This document shows positions 55,789-64,000 of a stretch of 64,000 bases of DNA, one piece after another. This stretch comes from Rugalucina vietnamica. Taxonomy: Eukaryota > Mollusca > Bivalvia > Lucinida > Lucinidae. Position numbers and translations under genes: made by a program. Each line of letters opens with the position of its first letter. The stretch's first letter is position 1. The stretch lies in assembly GCA_964017185.1 (NCBI GenBank), contig OZ024871.1:9850214-9914213 (forward strand), read 5' to 3'. Under the pieces are notes generated by a model. That model had not been told where the DNA came from. It did not search any database and was given only the letters and a program-made list of their open reading frames with translations.

Positions 55789-56200
55789 TATTTTTTTTTA
55801 ATTCAGTTTTACGTCCCTTTCAAGGTTATTTCAGCTCATATGAGATAGGCCAATCTCAGTAGGTGAGCAAAAACGGGAAAACCATGAGAAAAACCACCTG
55901 CAGGGTTCTCCTTAACTCCAATATTGGAGTTTTAAACTCCAACTTTTTTTATTCTGAATCCAAATTTTTGGAAAGTCCCAATAGTAAAGTATAGGAAGAA
56001 TCCAACATTTTTGGAAATACCTCATTTTTACTCCAATATTCAAAACTCTAGTGAGAACTCTGCACCTGGCACACCCGCAAGCAGACCTTGGCTTGTATCA
56101 CATGTGGCCAGTGTGGGGCTCGAACCCACACCAGACACAGCAGTGAGATGATCGAGTGATTAAGGAACTGAGCTTTTAACCACTCGGCCATGGGGGCTGC
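55789..56200 (-). mobile_element. tRNA-Ser/Leu-like SINE carrying an insertion
   Basis: In minus sense the head is agcccccatggccgagtggt taaa, with B box gtgggttcgagccccac. The body and tail (gggacgtaaaactgaa, A run) match 18729-18992. It is interrupted by a 162-bp element at 55901-56062. Confidence 0.8.
55901..56062. mobile_element. 162-bp hAT-like MITE inside the SINE
   Basis: Inverted ends CAGGGTTCTC and GAGAACTCTG. It is flanked by CACCTG on both sides (55895-55900, 56063-56068). The uninterrupted SINE at 18.7 kb confirms the boundaries. The interior has palindromic actccaatattggagt. hAT elements normally duplicate 8 bp and only 6 bp match here. Confidence 0.78.
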
Positions 56201-56635
56201 TCATCTTTATTTTGAAAGCACCTGTTCAAACAACGAGTAATGTGCAAAATCAGTGATTATTTGATGATAACTTTTAATTATCACTTTCAATGTTGTAGGA
56301 AATGAACTTGCCCTTAAAATAAGTTTTAAGAAGAAAAAAATATCTAATTAGCACTTCTATAGTACATTAATAAATTTTTATTTTTATTTAAGAATAAATT
56401 ATGAAAACAATGAATATTTTAGGCTTTTATTTTCCAGAAGTCTAGCATAAGCATATTGCAAGTCAGCAAAATCGACTCTTTTGGAATTTGACTCACCATT
56501 TCAAACTCATTGAGTCAGTTTGACTCAGCCAGATCAAAAGGTACTTTAAGGTAGATTATCATTAATCACTGCCATGTGATGCACTATCTGCATATTCCAT
56601 GACCTTGATGTCAGGATACCATGACAATCAGGGTT
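56201..56635. other. ARL6IP1 intron 1: no feature seen
   Basis: AT-rich, nothing recognised. Confidence 0.35.
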
Positions 56636-56960
56636 ACCACACGTCAGGGAAGAGTCCAGGATTTTTTTTTTTTTTTTTTTTTTCAAGGTCAGGGAATTGT
56701 CAGGGAATTTCGCAGTCAGAGAACTTGGAAAATGTCAGGGAATTTGAAAATACAAAATTCATGTCAAATTAATGAGGCAAGTAAACATTGTCCATCAACA
56801 TGTTTTGAGGTGTGACGATCCATACTGATCTTTGTATCTGAACAATTTCATGAAATTTAAGTTCTGAAATGTTGTTTTAGCCAACATGGACACTGAGTGC
56901 ATAGATGTTAGTCGTCATGGAATTTTGATATTCCATCAGGGAAATGTCAGGGATTTTTGT
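56636..56960. repeat. Dispersed repeat rich in GTCAGGGAA
   Basis: Several copies of gtcaggga(a) (56643, about 56690, 56700, 56737, 56945) around a T24 run. This type of repeat is common in invertebrate and fish genomes, as I recall. Confidence 0.55.
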
Positions 56961-58562
56961 TACTGCTCGAAAGTGGCCAAAAAAACAACAACAAAAAACA
57001 ATCCAAATAAATAAGTTCAAACAAATGTATCAAATTTAATGGTTTCCATCTGTTAGTGTCATAAATAATGTTGAAGAAATGCAGTCACTGTAGTGTATGT
57101 CCACAACAGAGACCTGACACTAGTGCGCCCACAGCTAGAATACACCTCAACTGTGTGGTCTCCTAATAACAGAATTATCTCCCTTGACATTGGCTTCTGT
57201 AGCAAGATTACTAGTCTTACAGATTTTTATGGACTGAATCACTCAGAATGTTACATTTTTCTGTAGAGTGTCGAAATTGTGTTCTTTTTATACCCTGCCA
57301 CTTGAAAAAGTGCGGGGTATTATGTTATACCCTCCGCAAAAAAATTGCGTTCGAGTGTCCGTCTGTCTGTCCATCCGTCCGTCCGTACGTCAGCGCTTCG
57401 TTTCCGTGCTCTAACTTGAGCATTTATTGACCAATTTTCTTCAAACTTTGTATAGGAGTTCATATCTGGAAGGAGTGGTTTGGGATTGAAGATGGGCAAA
57501 TTTCGTCAAATTAGTACAGAGTTATGGCCCTTGATTTACGTTAGAATTTCATTTCCGGGCTCTATCTTGAGCATTTATAGACCAATTTTCTTCAAACTTT
57601 GTATATGAGTTTATATCAGAAGGAAGTGGTTTGGGATTGAAGATGGCTAAATTTTGTCAAATAAGTGCAGAGTTATGGCCCTTGATATATGTTAAAATTG
57701 CGTTTCCGGGCTCTATCTTTAGCATTTATTGACCAATTTTCTTCAAACTTTGTATAGGAGTTCATATTAGAAAGGAGTGGTTTGGGATTGAAGATGGGTA
57801 AATTTTGTCGAATAAGTGCAGAGTTATGGCCCTTGATTTACGTTAAAATTACGTTTCCGGGCTCTATCTTGAGCATTTATTGACCAATTTTCTTCAAACT
57901 TTGTATAGGAGTTCATATTAGGAAGGAGTGGTTTGGGATTTAAGATGGATAAATTTCGTAAAATAAATGCAGAGTTATGGCTCTTGATTTACATTAAAAT
58001 TACATTTCCAGGCTCTATTTTGAGCATTTATTGACCAATTTTCTTCAAACTTTGTATAGGAATTCATATTAGGAAGGAGTGGTTTGGGATTGAATATGGG
58101 TAAATTTCGTCGAATAAGTGTAGAGTTATGGCCCTTGATTTACGTTAAAATTTCGTTTCAGGACTTTCATCAAATAAGTACAGTTTTATAGGCCTTGTTT
58201 TACGTTAAAAATTAATTTCCGGGCTCTATCTTGAGCATTTATTGACCAATTTTCTTCAAAGTTTGTTTAGGAGTTCATATCAGGAAAAAGTGGTTAGGGA
58301 TTGAAGATGGATAAATTGCGTCAAAATAAGTACAGAGTTATGGCCCTTGATTTACATTAAAATGTCATTTTGATTATTTATTGACCAATTTTTTTTTCAA
58401 ATTTTGTATAGGAGTTCATATCAGGAAGGAGTGGTTTGGGACTGAAGATGGGTATTTTTTTTTCAAATACATACAGAGTTAATGCACTTGATTTATGTTA
58501 CAATTTCTTTTCCAGGCTCTATCTTGAGCATCTTTAGACCAGTTTGTTTCAACCTTTATATA

Positions 58563-61318
58563 CAGCTGGGGATAATTCTCAAAAATGGAGACATTCTCTC
58601 GATCGGGAGACACTGCCATAGAGTCTAATGCATTTTGATCAATGTATACATCATGTGTTAAAATTTTGTCCCCCGATCGGGAGACAGGAAATGACCTAAA
58701 TAAAAAGTTTCAGATTAAAGCTCATGCCTTCTGATTGAAAATTTATCGTAAAAGTAACCATGCTTGACAATAAAATCACGAAGAAAATAAACAATTCTTC
58801 CAAGTCTTTAATCTAGTGACTATACCAGGGTCTGTCCCATATCTCTGTACTAATCGCAACGGTGAATTTCTTTGATGCAACGGATTAAATTTAGGTCTTG
58901 ATGGACTGGTGTCTTCCCAACTTGTTTTAACATGCGCTTTTTCGTAGTAAAATGCGCAGGACAGTCTGAAAATGCCTAAAATATGACATTTTTAGCTCAC
59001 CTGAGCCGAAGGCTCACAAGGTGAGCTAATAGGATAGCCATGATCCGGCGTCCGTCCGTCGTCCGTCGTCGTCCACAATTTCAAAGATCTTCTTCTCTGA
59101 AACCGCTTGGCCAATCTAGTTGAAATTTTATATGGAGCCTCCTTGGGTAGTGGCATTTCAAGTTTGATCGCGAAATCCAGGTCACATGACCAAGATGGCC
59201 GCCACGCCCATATATGGTAAAAACCACTCAAAAATCTTCTTCTCCAGAACCGGTGGGCCTATTTCCACGAAACTTGGTATGTAGCATCAAGGACCTCAGC
59301 CCATCATAGTTTGATAAAATGATGACCCTTGGATGACCTTGACCTATTTTACGGCAAGGTCAAATTTGGAAACATAGGCTTTTACATAGGAAAAAGTGAA
59401 AACTATGGATTTTTTGAAAACTATTGCAGCCTGAGGCCTGAAAAGTGGTAGATGCAAACAACTAATGGAGTAGATGAAGGTATGTGATTAATATAGGTCA
59501 AGGTCATCTCTTGACCTTGGCCAGTCTGTTGTCCATACACACTTTACAAAGATCTTCTTCTCTGAAACTGTGTGGCCAATCAAAGTGAAATTTTATGTGG
59601 AGCATCCATGGGTAGGGGAGACGAAAGTTTGATCGCGAAATCCAGGTCACATGACCAAGATGGCCGCCACGCCCATATATGGTAAAAACCTCTCAAAAAT
59701 CTTCTATTCCAGAACCGGTGGGCCGATTTCCACGAAACTTGGTATGTAGCATCAAGGACCTCAGCCCATCATAGTTTGATAAAATGATGACCCTTGGATG
59801 ACCTTGACCTATTTTACGGCAAGGTCAAATTTGGAAACATAGGCTTTTACATAGGAAAAAGTGAAAACTATGGAATTTTTGAAAACTATTGCAGCCTGAG
59901 GCCTGAAAAGTGGTAGATGCAAACAACTAATGGAGTAGATGAAGGTATATGTTTCATTTAGGTCAAGGTCATCTCTTGACCTTGGCCAGTTTGTTGTCCA
60001 TACACAGTTTTCAAAGATCTTCTTCTCTGAAACTGCGTGGCCAATCAAAGTGAAATTTTATGTGGAGCATCCATGGGTAGGGGAGACGAAAGTTTGATCG
60101 CGAAATCCAGGTCACATGACCAAGATGGCCGCCACGCCCATATATGGTAAAAACCACTCAAAAATCTTCCTATCCAGAACCGGTGGGCCGATTTCCACGA
60201 AACTTTGTATGTAGCATTGGGGACCTCAGCCCATCATAGTTTGATAAAATGATGACCCTTGGATGACCTTGAATTATTTTACGGCAAGGTCAAATTTGGA
60301 AACATAGGCTTAAAATTACATAGGAAGAAGTGAAAACTATGGATTTTTTGAAAACTATTGCAGCCTGAGGCCTGAAAAGTGGTAGATGCAAACAACTAAT
60401 GGAGTAGATGAAGGTATATGATTAATATAGGTCAAGGTCATCTCTTGACCTTGGCCAGTCTGTTGTCCATACACACTTTTCAAAGATCTTCTCTGAAACT
60501 GCTTGGCAAATCAAAGTGAAATTTTATGTGGAGCATCCATGGGTAGGGGAGACGAAAGTTTGATCGCGAAATCCAGGTCACATGACCAAGATGGCCGCCA
60601 TGCCCATATATGGTAAAAACCTTTCAAAAATCTTCTTCTCCTGAACCGGCAGGCCAATTTTCATGAAACTTGGTATGTAGCATTTGGGACTCCAGCCCAT
60701 CATAGTTTGTTGAAATGATGACCCTATGATGACCTTGACCTATTTTACAGCAAGGTCAATTTTGGAAACATAGGCTTTCACATGGGAAAATGCGAAAACA
60801 AACTGTTGCAGCCTGAGACCTGAAAGTTGCTAGATGCAGACAACTAATGGAGTCAATGAAGGTAAGTAATTAATGAAGGCCAAGGTCATGTCTTGACCTT
60901 GGCCCAAGGTCATTTAAATATCAAAATTAAAATTACGGTTTTCTCAGAAATCACTGGGTTTGGAAACTATTGCAGCCTGAGACCTGAAACTTTGCAGATG
61001 CAGACAACTTTTGAAGTCAATAAAGGTGTGTGAGTATTCAAGGTCAAGGTCGTTTCATTATGACTTAATACTCCAAGATCAGGCTTCAGGTGAGCGTTCT
61101 CAGGACCAATGGTCCTCTGGTTTCATACTGTCTCCCGATAGGGAGAATGTCCCCAGAATCGGAGACAAGTTTGTCTCCAAAACGGGAGACATTCCCCCGA
61201 TCGAGGGACATCTTATTTTTTGGCAATGTAGCAATATTTTAACATATATTGTCTCCTAAAACGGAGACAATCCCCCGATATGGAGATTGTCTCCGTATCT
61301 GAGAATTATCCCTAGCTG
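58563..61318. mobile_element. CAGCT-TIR element, middle layer of the nest
   Basis: Perfect-looking ends CAGCTGGGGATAATTCTCA and TGAGAATTATCCCTAGCTG (one mismatch), flanked by ATATA on both sides (58558-58562, 61319-61323). The outer family D unit reads through the site when the insertion is removed. Its own sequence has repeated gatcgggagac / gtctccc blocks. It is itself interrupted by a family A element. Confidence 0.85.
58993..61121 (-). mobile_element. Family A element, copy 5 (four units), inner layer of the nest
   Basis: In inverted orientation: tagctcacctgagcc ... ctcacaaggtgagct hairpin, GTCC run, four units (CCATATATGG at 59209 and then every 464-466 bp), and the terminal ggaccaatggtcctctgg. 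This is a divergent subfamily: cgccacgcccatatatgg in place of the other copies' catggcggccat context. Confidence 0.86.
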
Positions 61319-61520
61319 ATATATGAGTTCATATCACGAAGGTGTGGTTTGGAATTGTAGATCAATGTCATTAAGATATTCTTTGCATTTTGTACTAAAT
61401 TAAATTTGCATGGCGGGGTATCGTGCATGCCTGCAGAGCTTTTATTTTCTTTTGTGGGGGAAAGGGGAGTCTTCAGTTGTCTGCCTTAGATCTATGGCAT
61501 GGCTACTTGTTAACTTTCAG

Positions 61521-61660
61521 GTTTCCCAGGATCCGCTATCTATGATAAAGCGGGATCTAGAGGGATGGAGAGAGGTGCTCTTGCCATTAAATCGTCTCAT
61601 TAACTGGGATAAACCATTCTACCCTGCCATAATTGTTGGTGTTACGACCTTCATTTTCCT
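61521..61660 (+). CDS. arl6ip1: ARL6IP1 homologue, exon 2
   Basis: 140-nt exon with acceptor gttaactttcag and an ideal donor (TTCCT then gtaagt). It reads VSQDPLSMIKRDLEGWREV, LLPLNRLINWDKPFYPA and IIVGVTTFIFL. This matches the start of the conserved region of ARL6IP1 (vertebrate counterpart LEEQLQGWGEVMLMAD...), up to the first of its reticulon-like hydrophobic hairpins. ARL6IP1 is a small ER membrane protein that shapes tubules and binds ARL6. The exon enters in phase 0 and leaves in phase 2. The remaining exons are not in the window, so only the N-terminal third is covered. Confidence 0.85.
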
Positions 61661-61694
61661 GTAAGTAGAACTCTGAATAAGAATATCTATATAT

Positions 61695-61917
61695 GTGCCG
61701 CCTCATGGGGAAACCAACAATGTGGTTTTCGAACAGGTCTGACACAAACCGGCCTGAGCAGTCTTAGAAGATGGCTAGAGGCTTTAAATTTTGGAGAGGA
61801 ATTGTACTATCTGTGTAGCGAAAACAAAGGCGCTGATCAGCTTCGTGGTTACCGCGAAGCTGATCTGCGCCTTTGTTTTCGCCTATGCACATTGTTGGTT
61901 TTCTCATGGGGCGGCTC
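61695..61917. mobile_element. PalMITE copy in ARL6IP1 intron 2
   Basis: gtgccgcctcatggggaaac to ttctcatggggcggctc, 35 bp after the exon 2 donor. Core agcttcgtggttaccgcgaa. Confidence 0.87.
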
Positions 61918-61973
61918 ATATCAATAACAAATTATAGGAAAAGAAGGCCAAATTTGAAAATGAACTGTTTAAG

Positions 61974-62205
61974 CTGTGACATGTGAAAACCAGCATTATG
62001 GTTTCGGACCAAGTCTGACACAAATCAAGCTGTGCAAGCACAGAAGGTGGCTAAAGGCTGGAAATTTTGGACTTAAGAAGAACAGGGATTATACTATGCA
62101 TATAGCGAAAACAAAGGCGCTGATCAGCTTCTCACTTACTGCAAAGCAGATCTGCACCTTTGATTTTGCATGTATGCAAAATGTTGGTTTTCTCATGACA
62201 CAGTT
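61974..62205. mobile_element. PalMITE copy (diverged)
   Basis: gacatgtgaaaaccagcatt to ttggttttctcatgacacag. The core has lost symmetry (agcttctcacttactgcaaa). Confidence 0.78.
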
Positions 62206-62313
62206 TGTTTTTAGATGAATACATTTATTTATGGAGCAGTGTTCAGCATCAGAATAAACTTGTGTTATTCTGTTCTGTATTTAAAGAAAAATTCAAATGG
62301 ACATGTAGAAACA

Positions 62314-62524
62314 TACAGTTCAACCTCATTATAATGCGCCTCACTATAGTGCTGTTTTCAATATAACAAGTCCATGTTATGACTCCCAATATGATTATTT
62401 TGTTAATTGCAGCTATTATATAATATGTCTATTGTAAATAACTTCATTATAACCCAGTTTCACTTCATAACACAGTCTGTTTCTATGGACCCCAAAGATA
62501 GCGTTATAATGAGGTTGACCTGTA
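62314..62524. mobile_element. Tc1/mariner-like MITE copy
   Basis: tacagttcaacctcattata to ttataatgaggttgacctgta. The same family as at 14.9 and 25.0 kb, slightly longer. Confidence 0.8.
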
Positions 62525-62575
62525 TTTTAGTTTTAATATCTATTACAGCTGTTTCAGTGCCATTCTTTAATATTT

Positions 62576-62698
62576 GAGCCGCGTTGTGAGAAACGCGATT
62601 ATTGCCTATGCGAAAACAAAGGCGCAGATCAGCTGTGCAGTAACTGCACAGCTGATCAGCACCTTTGTTTTCCCTACATGGATAGTACAATTCCTCAT
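62576..62698. mobile_element. PalMITE copy (3' half missing)
   Basis: gagccgcgttgtgagaaacg, then a perfect TGTGCAG/CTGCACA-type core, ending near atggatagtacaattcctc. Confidence 0.82.
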
Positions 62699-62739
62699 CC
62701 TTACAGTCGGTCGGTAACTATGGGCGGTAGCTGTATTCT

Positions 62740-62830
62740 ATTATTTTTGTGCTTCCGCCATTTGGGACTATATTTTGTCTTTGAAAAATCTACAAAATCG
62801 TCATTCTACTTCCGGTGTTTTAAACTCGCT
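62740..62830 (-). promoter_or_regulatory. Possible promoter elements (ETS-like and YY1-like)
   Basis: In minus sense: CCGGAAGT (62815-62808) about 50 bp upstream of caaATGGCGGAAGC (62761-62755), followed 50 bp later by a donor-like gtaaggat. The frame from that ATG closes after six codons, so any exon would be largely non-coding. Speculative. Confidence 0.2.
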
Positions 62831-64000
62831 ATATTTGAGTATAAAACTATTAAAACTGTAGAAATGCGTATGCAGTGGATAATTTGGTTTGTCATCTTCA
62901 ACTTGAACCTAATTTGCATTCTGACGAATCAGATATGTCCTAGAAATTAGCGCTCGAATTTGACCACCAAAATCGAATCGGTGGTCCATTTCAGGACAGT
63001 GCCTCCACAAAATTGTGGCAGAAATTTAGGGCCTATAAAAAGTTTTCAAAGATATTTTTATAACGTGTTCTAGAGATGTCAATCTAACCTTAGGCCGAAT
63101 GTGTGATTTCCAGTTTACTCGGTTTTAGAGAAAATTGACCATAAATGAAGACAAGATTTTGACACTCGAAACCCCTTTGCGCAGCCGCAGTAAACATCAT
63201 CAACACGTGTTTACAAAACAAGGGACGACTAAAGACGCTTAAATAACCAGGCTTCATAGCAAGTTTTCTTTTAAGGACGTTGAAACAAATTCAGGCAATT
63301 GCTGAATGATTTCATGGGGGGACTGTTGGCCTAGAATGATCAGTTGTCATTATTCCTTAAGGCTTTTTTGAATGCAATCGATCAAATAATGGTACTCACC
63401 GATTTTTACAGTGTGTATCTCGCCTATCTCGGCATGTCTTCTCAGATTTGTAACCACATGAAGCATGATAAATTTCCCAAAAGCAAGAAAAAAGCTTGAA
63501 AATACAAGCAAATACAACTCTCATGCCTTCTTCTTTTTTGCTTCATAATGATGTCGTCATAACAGAGTGACATCATGCGTCATGTGACTACTACAGAATG
63601 TGGCCAAAAGTATTCGATTTTCATTGATTTTTCGAATTTGGTTTCACACCACAACTAAATGCATACGCATATCCTCGTTTTTATATATATATCTAATATT
63701 TTTTCATTTTGAGATTGCTTTCCTGCTATCAAACCACGTAATAATGATTTCATTTCTAAATGAATTTACGCCATGGAAAGGGTGAAATGATTTCGAAAGT
63801 GTTAGATTGGCCTGAGATGGGGCAGGGTGCCCCCACCCCCTCCACCGGCACTGTAGGCCTTCTTTGCAAATTTTTTATGACAATTACAATGATTTATCCA
63901 GAAAACAAATCTTGGTTCTAAAGCCTAGGTTACATTTGGCCTACGATTAGCGATGATCGTACGATACACATTTTTGCATTTCGCGCGATCTCCGCAGGGT
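62831..64000. other. ARL6IP1 intron 2 or flank: no certain feature
   Basis: No ARL6IP1 exon 3 recognised. The last ~80 bp (gcctaggttacatttggcct ... gatcgtacgata) look like the start of another MITE with a palindromic gatcgtacgat. The rest is unassigned. Confidence 0.35.

Larger units (their letters stand above)
57291..61420 (+). mobile_element. Family D satellite-bearing element, outer layer of a nest
   Basis: Ends TACCCTGCCA (57291) and TGGCGGGGTA (to 61420), with a hairpin at the left end (cacttgaaaaagtgcgggg) and a GTCC/GTCT run (57357-57390). About eight units of ~150 bp (tgagcatttattgaccaatt at 57417, 57568, about 57718, 57870, 58021, 58231 and onward). It is split at 58562/61319 by the next layer. 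The right end lies 100 bp before ARL6IP1 exon 2. Confidence 0.8.

Noticed and set aside
62678-62950. ARL6IP1 exon 3 in the hydrophobic frame after 62.7 kb
   Set aside because: The sequence lacks the family's conserved residues after the first hydrophobic segment and has no in-phase acceptor.

Overview
This is a eukaryotic nuclear window, almost certainly from a mollusc and most likely a bivalve. It is AT-rich, its genes are split into short exons by kilobase introns, and most of the sequence is interspersed repeats: tRNA-derived SINEs, broken LINEs, palindromic MITEs, and elements that combine terminal hairpins with internal satellite arrays like the bivalve 'pearl' and DINE-1/mini-me type. 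There are no bacterial operons, rRNA genes, CRISPR arrays or intact autonomous transposons. Host exons were found by pairing splice sites with reading phase, because most are under 60 codons.

Host genes. (1) 238-10445, plus: five phase-compatible exons encoding about 165 residues, unrecognised. (2) 20409-14087, minus: a BEN-domain protein with a coiled coil, four or five exons, a GC-rich CRE/E2F-like promoter near 20.55 kb, and one 1-nt frame break. (3) 24603-26404, plus: a small gene with an N-terminal PCNA-binding (PIP-box) motif and one 1-nt frame break in an A-rich run. (4) 28565-29394, minus: two candidate exons of an unknown gene. (5) 49436-61660, plus: exons 1 and 2 of ARL6IP1, an ER-shaping membrane protein, separated by a 12-kb intron and continuing beyond the window. 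Two dead MYND zinc-finger copies lie at 23.0-23.5 and 45.8-46.1 kb.

Repeat landscape. A ~235-bp palindromic MITE ('PalMITE') occurs about 20 times; its hairpin centre exists in alternative, mutually complementary versions. A second class (families A, B, C, D, named here) has terminal hairpins, a GACG/GACA-type tetranucleotide run beside one end, and internal satellites of 147-465 bp. Family A units (~460 bp) each repeat a CArG-like box, a YY1-like box, an M-box-like site and an AGGTCAAGGTCA site. Also present are a 4.8-kb TIR-bounded element with a ~187-bp satellite in alternating variants, two blocks of a strand-switching 10-bp repeat (CCAGT), G/C-rich 'TGCACCAGTCATTTG' MITEs, Tc1/mariner-like MITEs with TA duplications, and a perfect 39-bp inverted repeat.

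Layout. 0-10.5 kb gene 1; 11-13.7 kb repeats; 14-20.6 kb BEN gene; 21-24 kb SINE, MYND relic and simple repeats; 24.6-26.4 kb PIP-box gene; 26.4-39.7 kb repeats with candidate exons; 39.7-45.1 kb dense MITEs and a tandem duplication with an empty insertion site; 45.1-49.2 kb SINE, MYND relic and LINE relics; 49.4-61.7 kb ARL6IP1 exons around a nested-repeat intron; 61.7-64 kb MITEs and unannotated sequence. Insertion order can be read directly at several places (D > CAGCT element > A; PalMITE > B; family F > A; SINE > small hAT-like element). The genes show no sign of acting as a common system.
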